Shown here: positions 56,321 to 64,000 of the stretch, piece by piece
How positions within the stretch are numbered: the stretch's first letter is position 1
Layout of the letters: each line of letters begins with the position of its first letter
NCBI GenBank assembly: GCA_903895195.1
Contig: CAITSZ010000047.1
Span: 1-64,000 of the forward strand
Reading direction: 5' to 3'
Length of the DNA: 64,000 nucleotides
Source: an uncultured Chlorobiaceae bacterium
GTDB lineage: Bacteria > Bacteroidota > Chlorobiia > Chlorobiales > Chlorobiaceae
Notes under the pieces: generated by a model
Databases searched by the model: none
What the model saw: the letters and a program-made list of their open reading frames with translations, nothing else
What the model was told of the DNA's origin: nothing
Program-made: the position numbers and the translations under genes

Positions 56321-57384
56321 GCCTGCAACGGCATTCCATCAAGAAATTCGCGGACCATACGGCTGACCTTTTCTACATCGATAAGAAAAGCGTCGTGCCC
56401 GTATGGCTCGTCGAGGTAGAGTATCCTTGATTTAGGAATAAACCTAGCAAGCTCTTCCTGCTCCTCTTTGGGATAGAGAATATCGGAGTTGATCGAGAGG
56501 ATTTCTACAGGAATCTGCAGGGAACAAAGCACATCCTCATAGTCTCCCCTGCCCCGGCTCAGATCGTGCAGATCCATAGCCTTAGTAAGCGTAATATAGG
56601 TATTGGCATCAAAGCGTTCGACCAGCTTTTTCCCCTGATGATGCAAATAGCTTTCGACCTTGAACGTACCTTTTGCACCCTGAACTTCACGACCGAACCT
56701 TGACTGGAAGTTCTCGAAACTGCGATAAGTGCACATAGCCATCATCCTTGCAGCTGCAAGCCCTCTTGCAGGAATATGACTCTCATCATACCATCCATTA
56801 TTCCAGTCACGATCAGCATAAATAGCCTGCCGTTGCGCTTCGCTCTGACCAATACACCACGGGGAATGCCGGCCTGATGCACCCATAGGCATCAGAGCCT
56901 GAACAACATCAGGGTAGAGAAATCCCCACTCAAGAACCTGCATACCCCCAAGAGATGCGCCCACAGCAAGTTTGACCCGATCAATACCGAGAGCGGCAAG
57001 CAAACGGCGCTGAACATGAACCATATCCCTGATGGTAATCAATGGGAAATCAGGCCCGTAGTGAGTGCCGGTAAGAGGATTGAGAGAGAGAGGCCCGGTG
57101 GTGCCGTAACAACTGCCAAGAACATTGCTGCAGATAATGAAGTCTGTGGTTTCATCGAAAGCGCCTCCAGGGGAAAACATTCCTTCCCACCATGCATCCG
57201 CATCGGCAGAGCCTGTCAATGCCTGACAGATCAGTATGACATTGTCTTTTTCAGCATTAAGCGTTCCCCATGTCCTGTAAGCCACTTGCACTGAAGGGAG
57301 AAGAGTTCCAAGTTCAGTGGTATAGGATTCAGTTGAATCGAAATAAATAGTTTTATTGGAAATGATTTCTGTATATGCTCTCAT
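56305..57384 (-). CDS. metX: homoserine O-acetyltransferase (MetX)
   Basis: Acetylates homoserine with acetyl-CoA for methionine synthesis. Alpha/beta-hydrolase fold with nucleophile Ser in [13 protein letters not shown], Asp in [11 protein letters not shown] and His in [30 protein letters not shown] and [17 protein letters not shown] are typical. Start set at the ATG with AAAGG nearby; a GTG seven codons earlier is possible. 359 residues. Controlled by the SAM-I riboswitch immediately upstream, so expression should fall when S-adenosylmethionine is plentiful. Confidence 0.94.
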   Translation of the reverse strand: MRAYTEIISNKTIYFDSTESYTTELGTLLPSVQVAYRTWGTLNAEKDNVILICQALTGSADADAWWEGMFSPGGAFDETTDFIICSNVLGSCYGTTGPLSLNPLTGTHYGPDFPLITIRDMVHVQRRLLAALGIDRVKLAVGASLGGMQVLEWGFLYPDVVQALMPMGASGRHSPWCIGQSEAQRQAIYADRDWNNGWYDESHIPARGLAAARMMAMCTYRSFENFQSRFGREVQGAKGTFKVESYLHHQGKKLVERFDANTYITLTKAMDLHDLSRGRGDYEDVLCSLQIPVEILSINSDILYPKEEQEELARFIPKSRILYLDEPYGHDAFLIDVEKVSRMVREFLDGMPLQAYPAA

Positions 57385-57514
57385 GCGCCTTTGCTCATTG
57401 TGCACAATGGTTGAAAAAGAGAGCTATCGCTTTCCGAAAAAAAGGAGATAAACCCCTAAAAAAGGTTTAAAACGGAAAATGTCTGAAGAAAGGTATGAAC
57501 CTGCGGAAAGGCAT

Positions 57515-57630
57515 GCATACCATCATCATTCCCGGTTATTACTCCGGGATGGAATTGGCACCGCTCATCGTGCAATGACGGTTGCCAAGGCTTCTCTGGG
57601 CCAGTCCCTCCACCTTTCTGGATGATAGCT
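57515..57630 (-). promoter_or_regulatory. SAM-I (S-box) riboswitch upstream of metX
   Basis: Minus strand, 5' to 3': P1 AGCTATCATC, then AGAAAGGTGGAGGGACTGGC (K-turn and P2), CAGAGAAGCCTTGGCAACC (conserved P2/P3 core), a P3 hairpin, GGTGCCAATTCC, the P4 stem CCCGG/CCGGG and the closing GATGAT of P1. These conserved blocks are in the right order and spacing. About 110 bases follow before metX, with AAACC/GGTTT and TTTCCG/CGGAAA arms and T7 that can form the expression platform. AGCTATC in P1 can also pair with GATAGCT near 57425, suggesting switching. Confidence 0.93.
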
Positions 57631-57707
57631 TAAAAACTTGAAAAGAACATTTAGTTCAGTTAATCTACGACAGGGAATAGTATTTTACAAACAGCCTGAA
57701 GAGGGCA

Positions 57708-59096
57708 ATGCACTTAAATGTTTATTTATCATTTCCCATGATCACAGCACGAGAACTGGCTCTGAACGTCTTGCAGGCACTTGAAACCGACAACAAAAGA
57801 TCAGATCAGCTTCTGCACCGGATGCTGCAGCACACGACCCTTAACAGGATCGACCGTGCACTGGCGACCGGGCTGGTGAACGGAGTACTACGATACCGCA
57901 GTCAACTTGACTTCGTTATCTCACACTTCTACCACCACAAGCTTGAAAAAGCTGCCCCGGTAATGAGAAACATTTTTCGCCTCGGAGCTTATCAGATTCT
58001 TTTTTTTGACAAGGTACCGGACTGGGCAGCAGTCAACGAATGTGTAAAACTTGCACGAAAGTACAAGGGCGAAAGGATGTCGAAGCTGGTTAACGGTGTT
58101 TTACGAAAGATCACACCTGAAAGTGTCTCCCTTGACGAGTGGCTGAAGAAAAAAAGTCCTGAAGAGCAGCTGGCCATCAAATATTCGCATCCATTGTGGC
58201 TGGTTGAACGCTGGCTTGGCACTTACGGAAGAGAGAAGACCGAAGCAGCACTCATCTATAATAACCAGTTCCCTCTGTTCGGGTTCCGGATCAACCGCCT
58301 TAGAACATCCCATAAGGAGTTTTTTTCCGACCTTCTGCTTGAGACAGCAGCGCATGAAGAGTGCGGCATTGAAAATTTTTTTCTTTCAAAGGATTTCAAC
58401 AGCTTTGAGCCTGCAGTAACTGAAGGACTCTGCAGCGTTCAGAACCCCACTCAGGCACTTGCCTGCCTTTTGCTTAACCCCTTCCCAGAAAGCACTGTGT
58501 TAGACCTCTGTGCAGCACCAGGAGGAAAATCCACCTTTATGGCAGAACTGATGCAGAACCAGGGAGAGATTACCTCTGTGGACATCTATGAGCAGAAGCT
58601 GTTGAAGACAGAGAGCCATTCACAAACCCTGGGCATAAACATCATCTCCACTGCAGTCGCTGATGCCAGGAACTTCACGCCTGAAAAACGACCTGACAGC
58701 ATTCTTCTTGATGTACCCTGTACGGGAACCGGAGTTTTAGGAAGGCGTGCTGAACTGAGATGGAAACTCACCCCTGCAACCTTGAAGGAGCTGCTGACGC
58801 TTCAGGCGGAACTGCTTGACCATGCCGCCGGACTTCTTGAGGAAGGGGGTATTCTGGTCTATGCCACCTGCTCAATAGAGCCTGAAGAGAATACTCTGCA
58901 GATTGAGGCTTTTCTCATCAGGCATCCTGATTTTGAAGCTGATTCAGAAAATGAGAGCGTCCCTGAACTATTCAGACAGGGCCAAGAGGGTAAGGGCGCC
59001 ATACTGACCCTGCCAGGCACGCATCGTGGTTTTGATGGAGGATTCTGTCAACGACTGCGTAAAACCAGACCCTCGTCAGATGGACGCGCTGCATAG
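57708..59096 (+). CDS. rsmB: 16S rRNA m5C967 methyltransferase RsmB (Sun/Fmu)
   Basis: 462 residues. N-terminal NusB-like RNA-binding domain (about 11-140; ARELALNVLQALETDNKRSDQLLHRMLQHTTLNRIDRALATGLVNGVLRYRSQLDFVIS) and a C-terminal SAM methyltransferase with VLDLCAAPGGKSTFMAELM, the PC motif DVPCTGTGVLGRRAELRWK and the second catalytic Cys in YATCSIEPEEN. The ATG at 57708 has GAGG upstream; a Met 10 codons on begins the conserved part. Divergent from metX across the riboswitch region; its 3' end overlaps the start of xerD by 17 bp. Confidence 0.93.
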   Translation: MHLNVYLSFPMITARELALNVLQALETDNKRSDQLLHRMLQHTTLNRIDRALATGLVNGVLRYRSQLDFVISHFYHHKLEKAAPVMRNIFRLGAYQILFFDKVPDWAAVNECVKLARKYKGERMSKLVNGVLRKITPESVSLDEWLKKKSPEEQLAIKYSHPLWLVERWLGTYGREKTEAALIYNNQFPLFGFRINRLRTSHKEFFSDLLLETAAHEECGIENFFLSKDFNSFEPAVTEGLCSVQNPTQALACLLLNPFPESTVLDLCAAPGGKSTFMAELMQNQGEITSVDIYEQKLLKTESHSQTLGINIISTAVADARNFTPEKRPDSILLDVPCTGTGVLGRRAELRWKLTPATLKELLTLQAELLDHAAGLLEEGGILVYATCSIEPEENTLQIEAFLIRHPDFEADSENESVPELFRQGQEGKGAILTLPGTHRGFDGGFCQRLRKTRPSSDGRAA

Positions 59097-59994
59097 CCAG
59101 TTCAGGAGCGCTCTTGAGAATTTTCTGAATTATATGCTGATTGAGCGCAACTTTTCGCAAAACACAAGGGCGTCCTACAGCAACGACCTGAAGCGCTACC
59201 TCCTCTTCATGCAGGAGAGCGCCGGCAAGATGAATGACATAACAGCCCATCATATCGAGCTGTTCCTCAATGCTCTTTTTGAGACCGGGCTGGAAGCAAG
59301 TTCGATGGCAAGAAACATATCAGCCATTCGCTCATTTCACAAATTTCTGGTTATCGAACGCTCTCTTGATACCAACCCGGCGGAAACCCTCCATCTGCCG
59401 AAGCAGGCCAGATACCTCCCTACCGTTTTGACTGTTGAGGAAACAATGCATCTGCTCGAAGCGCCACTAAGCACAACTCCGCAAAGTAAGTTTGCCACAA
59501 GAGACAAGGCATTGCTTGAACTGCTCTATGCGACCGGCGTCAGGGTAAGTGAACTCGTCAACCTACAGCAGCAGAGTCTTTATCTGGAAGCTGGGTTTGT
59601 GAGAATTTTTGGAAAGGGATCGAAAGAGAGGCTTGTGCCGGTCGGCGACTCCGCCGTAAAGTGGATAAACGAATACCGGACAGGGCTTCGCCTGTCGCTT
59701 GTAAAGGGATACTCGGACGATTATATCTTTCTTAATTCGAGGGGGAAAAAGCTGTCAAGGATGGCCATATACTCAATGGTGCAGCACTATGCACAGCTTG
59801 CAGGAATTGAAAAGAATATCAGCCCGCATACATTCCGCCATACTTTTGCCACTCATCTGCTTGAAGGCGGGGCCGACCTGCGCGCCGTGCAGGAAATGCT
59901 TGGTCACAGCTCGATTGTCACTACACAGATTTACACGCATATCGACCGGTCCTTCATCAAGGAGGTGCATAAAACCTTTCATCCCAGGGGATGA
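59080..59994 (+). CDS. xerD: tyrosine recombinase XerD-type
   Basis: Acts at the chromosome dimer-resolution site dif with a XerC partner. 304 residues from the Met at 59080. N-terminal SAM-like DNA-binding domain (FLNYMLIERNFSQNTRASYSNDLKRYLLFM, about 10-95). Catalytic residues: Arg in ATGVRVSELVNL, Lys in the GKGSKER hairpin, His-x-x-Arg in SPHTFRHTFATHLLEGGADLRAVQEMLGHSSIVTTQIYTHI, final Tyr in IYTH. Upstream in-frame starts (GTG 59026, ATG 59035) would extend further into rsmB. XerC and XerD cannot be told apart with certainty. Confidence 0.88.
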   Translation: MDALHSQFRSALENFLNYMLIERNFSQNTRASYSNDLKRYLLFMQESAGKMNDITAHHIELFLNALFETGLEASSMARNISAIRSFHKFLVIERSLDTNPAETLHLPKQARYLPTVLTVEETMHLLEAPLSTTPQSKFATRDKALLELLYATGVRVSELVNLQQQSLYLEAGFVRIFGKGSKERLVPVGDSAVKWINEYRTGLRLSLVKGYSDDYIFLNSRGKKLSRMAIYSMVQHYAQLAGIEKNISPHTFRHTFATHLLEGGADLRAVQEMLGHSSIVTTQIYTHIDRSFIKEVHKTFHPRG

Positions 59995-60018
59995 GAGAGT
60001 ACCCCCATGCACCGTGTT

Positions 60019-60498
60019 TCAGTATCCTTGTTTCTCAAGAATAAGCCTTTTCTTGTCGTGACTCTCCATCTCTATTCTGAAGGCCGCAAGATTCATATTC
60101 ACATCCATGAAGAAAAAGAGCAGCGAAGTGCTTAAACAGAGCATACTGCCGATAAATACTGCCGATAAAACCATTGGCAGGTCAATATTGACCAGAGCGC
60201 TGAGAAAGAGCATGATGATCAGCAATGAAGCGCCAAAACAGGTCATACAGGCCAGAAGAATAGCAACACGGATATACCGTGCCCGTTTCCAGAGAATAGC
60301 AACTTCCTTGTTTATCCGCAGAACATACGACTCGGAATTTGACTCCAGATCATCAAGCAGAGATCTTGAGCGGTCAATAACACGACCAAGGCGGTTGGTC
60401 ATAGTTAGAAGAAGAAGACCAAGGCCGGAAATAAGAATCATCGGCCCGATGGCGGTCTGAAGAATAGGGACAAGCTCCCTGAATGAAGTAACTGACAT
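60019..60498 (-). CDS. DUF2721 membrane protein
   Basis: 159 residues with helices at about 15-33, 76-97 and 109-130. The N-terminal PILQTAIGPMILISGLGLLLLTMTNRLGRVIDRSRSLLDDL and the C-terminal DVNMNLAAFRIEMES match DUF2721. Function unknown; distribution is mostly in Bacteroidetes/Chlorobi and Proteobacteria. Convergent with xerD, 24 bp apart. Confidence 0.88.
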   Translation of the reverse strand: MSVTSFRELVPILQTAIGPMILISGLGLLLLTMTNRLGRVIDRSRSLLDDLESNSESYVLRINKEVAILWKRARYIRVAILLACMTCFGASLLIIMLFLSALVNIDLPMVLSAVFIGSMLCLSTSLLFFFMDVNMNLAAFRIEMESHDKKRLILEKQGY

Positions 60499-60650
60499 AG
60501 TATCCTTGTTATTAACATAATAAAACGGTCATCATCATATGTAACGCACTGTTAAAATAGTAATTCAGCAAAGAGACGCAACCCAAAAGCGAAGGTTTTG
60601 CAAAAGAGTGACAATCGGGTGAATCCCGGAGGAAAAGGAAAAAATTATGT

Positions 60651-62039
60651 TCAAAAAGTTATAACATCTCCAGGTGCTGGAATGACTGCCTTCAAATGCA
60701 GGCGTTCCTCAATTGAATCACGGAATATTTTTTTAACCGGCTTATCGCCATGAACAACAAATATTTCAGGCTTACTCATAAATCCTCCCGTCCAGCGAAG
60801 CAGGTCATTCTGATCACCATGTGCAGATAACCCTCCGATAGTATGAAGAGCTGCTTTTACCTTATAGCTCTTGCCATGAAGAACGATTTCCCTGTTGCCA
60901 TCAACAAGAGAACGGCCAAGAGTTCCTTCTGCCTGAAAACCGGTCATAATCAAAGAACATTCAGGACGCTCAATGTTATGCTTAAGATGGTGCAAAATCC
61001 TGCCACCATTGCACATCCCGCTCCCGGCGATAATAATCGCACCGCTTTTTATCGCATTAATCGCTTTTGACTGCTCAGGCTTTGGGGTAAAGTGAAGGTT
61101 TTTCAAGTGGGGCATCATGCTTTTGTCGTTTCGGAACGCAACAGCTTCCTCATCATACAATTCAGGATAGTCCCAATAAATAGTGCTGGCTTCAATAGCC
61201 ATGGGACTATCAAGAAAAACCTGCCACTGGTCAAGCCCCCACTCTTTGTAATACTGCCCAAAAAGGTAGAGCAGCTCCTGGCTTCTTCCTATAGCAAAAG
61301 AAGGAATAAGAATGTTACCGTTTCGGCTACCGGCCGATCGGATAATTTCACCTATTTCAGCAAGAGTCAGTTCAAGATTCCGATGCAATCGGTCTCCATA
61401 GGTACTCTCAAGAATGACCGCATCTGCTTCCTCAACAGTTTCGGGGTCTTTCAGGATAGGACCGCCATACTGCCCGAGATCACCGCTGAAAACCAGTTTC
61501 TTCGCTATATCGCCTTCTGTCATCCATACCTCAACAAGAGCAGATCCAAGAATGTGGCCTGCGTCCCGGAATCGGATGAAAATGCCTGGAATTATTTGAT
61601 GTTTTTTGCCATACGGCAAACCCGTCATAGTGTTAAGCGTCCGCAATGCATCATCACGGGTATAGAGCGGCTCTGCGTGTTTATCAGCTTTCGTGGAAGG
61701 ATGTTTCTGGCGATACTCGGCATCGCGTTCTCCAAGAGAGGCAGAATCAAGGAGCAGTACCTTGCAGAGATCAATGGTTGCCGGTGTTGCAAAAACTTCG
61801 CCTTTGAACCCATGCTTTAGCAGTAATGGCAGGCGTCCTGAGTGGTCTATGTGGCCATGGGTAAGCACAACGGCATTGATGGACGGCGGATCAAAAGGAA
61901 AAGGCAGACGATTGAGTGCTTCATCTTCCGGAGAGCCCTGTATAAGACCGCAGTCGATTAAAACGGTATAGCCGTTAAGACGCAGGATATGTGATGAACC
62001 GGTTACCCTTTCCGTTGCACCGTAGAATTGCAGCTCCAT
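60651..62039 (-). CDS. MBL-fold metallo-hydrolase with beta-CASP domain (RNA-processing type)
   Basis: 462 residues from the Met that begins MELQFYGATERVTGSSHILRLNG. Metallo-beta-lactamase motif THGHIDHSGRLP (about 60-71), further metal ligands in GDLGQYGGPIL and the HTIGGLSAHGDQNDLLRW/HGDKP segments, and a beta-CASP insert (about 200-365) with SGMCNGGRILHHLKHNI. Resembles CPSF73/YSH1-like bacterial exonucleases, rather than RNase J, which has a longer C-terminal domain. An RNA substrate is expected from the family. Confidence 0.9.
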   Translation of the reverse strand: MELQFYGATERVTGSSHILRLNGYTVLIDCGLIQGSPEDEALNRLPFPFDPPSINAVVLTHGHIDHSGRLPLLLKHGFKGEVFATPATIDLCKVLLLDSASLGERDAEYRQKHPSTKADKHAEPLYTRDDALRTLNTMTGLPYGKKHQIIPGIFIRFRDAGHILGSALVEVWMTEGDIAKKLVFSGDLGQYGGPILKDPETVEEADAVILESTYGDRLHRNLELTLAEIGEIIRSAGSRNGNILIPSFAIGRSQELLYLFGQYYKEWGLDQWQVFLDSPMAIEASTIYWDYPELYDEEAVAFRNDKSMMPHLKNLHFTPKPEQSKAINAIKSGAIIIAGSGMCNGGRILHHLKHNIERPECSLIMTGFQAEGTLGRSLVDGNREIVLHGKSYKVKAALHTIGGLSAHGDQNDLLRWTGGFMSKPEIFVVHGDKPVKKIFRDSIEERLHLKAVIPAPGDVITF

Positions 62040-62244
62040 TATGATTCTCCCTGATATCAATAAGTTTGATCACACTTGAATGTCGAATCCCTGTGAGTTT
62101 TAAAACAGTCCACTACGTTTAATATACAATAAAGCTTAAGCGTATGTCAATTACTCCTTTTATGGTATCTTTACAAGAAAAACAGAGAGCATGAACTCCA
62201 TGATATCATCTTTTACTCCTTGAACAGAACTCCCCTCAACACTC

Positions 62245-62898
62245 ATGCTTGATTCAGTAATTGCTTGTGTGCAATCCGCGGACCCAATGGCAATATATTT
62301 ACTTCTCTTCGTCATTGCGTTTCTGAAAAACTTTTTCCCTATAGTGCCTTTTGATGCTCCTATTGCGTTAACCGGATATCTGCTTGCATACAAAAAACTT
62401 AACATCGTACTGGCTATTCTATGGCCTTCACTTGGTTCAACGTTGGGGTTTATGGTTATCTACCTCATCAGCAGAAAGTTTGGAATGAAACTATATTCGA
62501 GAGACATCTCCGCGACTCCTCCTCGATGGGGTGAAAAAATTCACAGGTTTTTTCCACCCGCAGAGATTGAATTTATACGCAAACGATTTGCCGCTCATGG
62601 ATATTTAGCTGTTCTTCTCAACCGCTTTCTTATAGGCTCCAGGTCATTCATTTCTCCGGTTTCCGGCTTAATGCATCTGAATGCTTTTGCAGTGCTCCTT
62701 GCGGCAGGAATAAGTGCCTCTGTCTGGAATACATTACTGGTCTACGGCGGCTATCTGCTCGGGAAACATTGGGAGAATATCGGAGAATTTGTTGTTATTT
62801 ACAGTATTCCGGTAACTGTAGTTTTTGTTGTTATCATTACTTTTGCCGTGATAAAATATCGAAAGGAGAGAAAGGGTCCAGAGCAGGCAAATCAATAA
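62245..62898 (+). CDS. DedA-family (VTT domain) membrane protein
   Basis: 217 residues, about five hydrophobic segments. The VTT/DedA core is visible: FPIVPFDAPIALTGYLLAYKKLN near the start, GSTLGFMVIYLISRKFG, FFPPAEIEFIRKRFAAHGYLAVLLNRFLIGSRSFISPVSGLMHLNAFAVLLAAGISASVWNTLLVYGGYLLG. Homologues are lipid-carrier flippases or membrane-homeostasis proteins. In place of the usual PGEG motif there is PFDAP. Single gene, with a small ParB-like gene 49 bp downstream. Confidence 0.82.
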   Translation: MLDSVIACVQSADPMAIYLLLFVIAFLKNFFPIVPFDAPIALTGYLLAYKKLNIVLAILWPSLGSTLGFMVIYLISRKFGMKLYSRDISATPPRWGEKIHRFFPPAEIEFIRKRFAAHGYLAVLLNRFLIGSRSFISPVSGLMHLNAFAVLLAAGISASVWNTLLVYGGYLLGKHWENIGEFVVIYSIPVTVVFVVIITFAVIKYRKERKGPEQANQ

Positions 62899-62947
62899 AA
62901 CGTAGGCAAACAACTTTAAGCCAATCATAAGACAAGGAGAAGACGCG

Positions 62948-63322
62948 ATGGCAAAGAAAAAAGTTGAAATCAAATGGCTGAGTGAGCCCGAAGATCATGA
63001 CTATCCTGCGGCTAAGTCCTTCTTGAGCATTCTGTTCGAAGAATCATTTGCAAAGAAGATTGTGAAGGAGTTGAAAAAAGCACCGATGTCCGAGTTCAAG
63101 GCAAAAGACATTTTCAGGGCTTCCGCGCTCTCTCTTCTTGGCGTCAGCAATTCTCATATTGATAAAGACCGGCAAAAAATTGAATCCGGACAAGCTATTG
63201 CTCCGCTTCTGTTAGTAAGGGATACCTATAATGGAAAGGTCTTCATTGCCGATGGATATCATCGGTTATGCGCAATCTATTCCTATGATGAAGATGCTGT
63301 TATTCCCTGTAAAATCATTTAG
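62948..63322 (+). CDS. small ParB/sulfiredoxin-fold-like protein
   Basis: 124 residues with a clear AAGGAGAAGACGCG ribosome-binding site. The C-terminal segment IAPLLLVRDTYNGKVFIADGYHRLCAIYSYDEDAVIPCKI resembles the ParB/Srx-fold motif (DG-x-HRL). An N-terminal helical part (WLSEPEDHDYPAAKSFLSILFEESFAKKIVKELKKAPMSEFKAKDIFRASALSLLGVSNSHIDKD) carries a conserved E-D-H-D-Y-P-A pattern. No HTH and no partition system nearby, so plasmid partitioning is unlikely. Function unknown. Confidence 0.7.
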   Translation: MAKKKVEIKWLSEPEDHDYPAAKSFLSILFEESFAKKIVKELKKAPMSEFKAKDIFRASALSLLGVSNSHIDKDRQKIESGQAIAPLLLVRDTYNGKVFIADGYHRLCAIYSYDEDAVIPCKII

Positions 63323-63425
63323 CAACGAGGTTATCAAGCTTTGGCTGGAAGCAAAATAAAATTTAATAACAACGCATTCTTAGAATTCAATTACTTGACG
63401 ATATAAAACCTTAAGGAGTTCTGCT

Positions 63426-63626
63426 ATGTTTGGTCAAATGGACATAATACTGATAGGTGGCGCCGTTCTTTTACTTTTTGGGCCCAAAAAATTACCTGAA
63501 CTTATGAGAGGAATGGGAAAAGGGTTGAGGGAGTTTAAAAAAGCCCAAAGTGAACATGAAGGTGACATAAAAAATGCCGGCGAGTTGCCAGAGAAAAAAA
63601 CCACGCAAAACAAACAAGAGGGTTAG
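63426..63626 (+). CDS. tatA: Sec-independent protein translocase subunit TatA/TatE
   Basis: 66 residues, one N-terminal helix (about 5-20) and an amphipathic helix with the [23 protein letters not shown] signature (about 18-40), then a short charged tail. AAGGAGTTCTGCT precedes the ATG. The Phe-Gly at the hinge is the TatA hallmark. tatC is not in the window. It ends 8 bp before an AGTTGGC repeat tract. Confidence 0.9.
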   Translation: MFGQMDIILIGGAVLLLFGPKKLPELMRGMGKGLREFKKAQSEHEGDIKNAGELPEKKTTQNKQEG

Positions 63627-63634
63627 GGGGGAAT

Positions 63635-63718
63635 AGTTGGCAGTTGGCAGTTGGCAGTTGGCAGTTGGCAGTTGGCAGTTGGCAGTCGGCAGTTGGCAGT
63701 CGGCAGTTGGCAGTTGGT
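63635..63718. repeat. 12-copy AGTTGGC 7-bp tandem repeat
   Basis: Twelve heptamers. The first seven are perfect AGTTGGC, then AGTCGGC and AGTTGGC alternate and the last is AGTTGGT. This is the longest run of a string that appears in short form at about 6.28, 9.20, 13.23 and 28.51 kb. Confidence 0.95.
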
Positions 63719-63779
63719 GGGGGAAAAGAGGGAGGGATGGCCGGAATCATGAGGGACTTGAAGTACTACAATGGACGTA

Positions 63780-63880
63780 TTGTGCATCGCAATATTGACA
63801 AGGAATTGCTGATTGCAAGGAAGAAGGGGGAAAGAATAGATCCCTCACTACGTTTCAGGATGACAAATCTATCCTTTTCC
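63780..63880. repeat. dispersed repeat unit (TCACTACGTTTCAGGATGACA type)
   Basis: GGAATTGCTGATTGCAAGG and, from 63840, CCCTCACTACGTTTCAGGATGACAAATC. The second resembles GCCACTGCGTCGAAATGACAGAG at about 13268. The tract from 63627 to 63903 holds no convincing gene. Confidence 0.5.
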
Positions 63881-63903
63881 TTCGAATACCCGGTTAGCAT
63901 CTA

Positions 63904-64000
63904 TTATTTGGCCGGTTTACCCGCCGTGTCGGCTGATTTTGGTCGACCTCTTTTTTTTGTGCGTGGTTCTTTTGCATCAGAAACTTCGGGCGAATCCGGC
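63904..64000 (-). CDS. C-terminal end of an unidentified Lys/Pro-rich protein (5' end beyond window)
   Basis: On the minus strand 31 codons read in from the right edge to a TAA at 63906-63904. The tail is hydrophilic and basic, with an AT-hook-like core KKRGRPKS and Ala/Pro/Lys around it, typical of the disordered end of a DNA-binding or large core enzyme. Too short to identify the protein. Codon phase is fixed by the stop; a competing plus-strand frame is rejected. Confidence 0.55.
   Translation of the reverse strand, partial: PDSPEVSDAKEPRTKKRGRPKSADTAGKPAK

Noticed and set aside
61092-61820. 242-codon plus-strand frame inside the MBL/beta-CASP gene
   Set aside because: Shadow frame opposite a clearly conserved enzyme.
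63635-63718. CRISPR array
   Set aside because: The repeat is 7 bp, directly abutting with no spacers, and no cas genes are present.
63737-64000. Plus-strand frame starting MAGIMRDLKYY and open to the right edge
   Set aside because: It runs through a dispersed repeat unit, shows no family features and is antisense to a minus-strand tail with typical C-terminal composition. It could only be confirmed by sequence to the right.

Overview
The window comes from a green sulfur bacterium (Chlorobiaceae, Chlorobium/Pelodictyon-like). The evidence is direct: a gene for the P840 reaction-centre subunit PscD, two tandem genes for chlorosome-envelope [2Fe-2S] proteins of the CsmI/CsmJ/CsmX family, a CrtH-type carotenoid isomerase, and a tmRNA whose tag reads ADDYSYAMAA. 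There are no rRNA or tRNA genes, no insertion sequences and no CRISPR array. Almost everything is chromosomal core; the accessory-looking parts are about 27.5-28.5 kb and 36.3-52.2 kb.

Layout. 0-2.9 kb: the 5' part of ssrA (tmRNA) runs off the left edge on the minus strand, followed by yqgE, bcp, a NUDIX hydrolase and an orphan Opp/Dpp ATPase. 2.9-6.3 kb: mfd. 6.4-10.8 kb: photosynthesis block with two chlorosome 2Fe-2S proteins, alanine dehydrogenase and crtH. 11-13.1 kb: a Nif11-like small protein, a DUF4405 membrane protein and an exported protein with a 39-bp tandem repeat. 13.4-18.2 kb: ECF sigma/anti-sigma pair, ArsR regulator, hsp20-dnaK behind a near-perfect sigma-54 promoter, then pscD. 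18.3-23.5 kb (minus): tolQ-tolR-tolA-pal-cpoB without tolB, preceded by a phytol-kinase/DUF92 fusion. 24.0-36.3 kb (plus): a branched-chain amino-acid operon ilvD-ilvB-ilvN-ilvC-leuB-leuA-leuC-leuD-cimA, interrupted between ilvB and ilvN by a DUF805 gene. Having both leuA and cimA means leucine and (by the citramalate route) isoleucine are fed by the same LeuBCD enzymes.

36.3-52.2 kb (nearly all minus) is the most unusual part. One tight run encodes two STAS anti-anti-sigma proteins, a membrane sensor that carries both a PP2C phosphatase and an RsbW-like kinase domain, an exported NTF2-like protein, an exported DJ-1/PfpI protein and glycogen debranching enzyme GlgX. Next to it are an exported ankyrin-glyoxalase (VOC) fusion, a second exported NTF2-like gene of visibly different base composition on the opposite strand, and a three-gene run: an exported AGE-like (alpha/alpha)6-barrel protein, an MFS/ATP-ADP-translocase-like carrier fused to HEAT repeats, and an exported protein made of four X25-like glycan-binding modules. 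I read this as a partner-switching signalling locus tied to glycan or storage-polysaccharide metabolism; that function is inference.

52.5-64 kb returns to housekeeping: radC, a cold-shock protein, an SDR, yqeY, serS, metX behind a SAM-I riboswitch, rsmB, xerD, DUF2721, a beta-CASP metallo-beta-lactamase, a DedA-type protein, a small ParB-like protein and tatA. A Lys/Pro-rich C-terminus enters from the right edge on the minus strand. Short dispersed repeats (AGTTGGC 7-mers, TGCTGAG-type and CTTATAGG-type strings, and a TCACTACGTTTCAGGATGACA-like unit) recur in several intergenic gaps.
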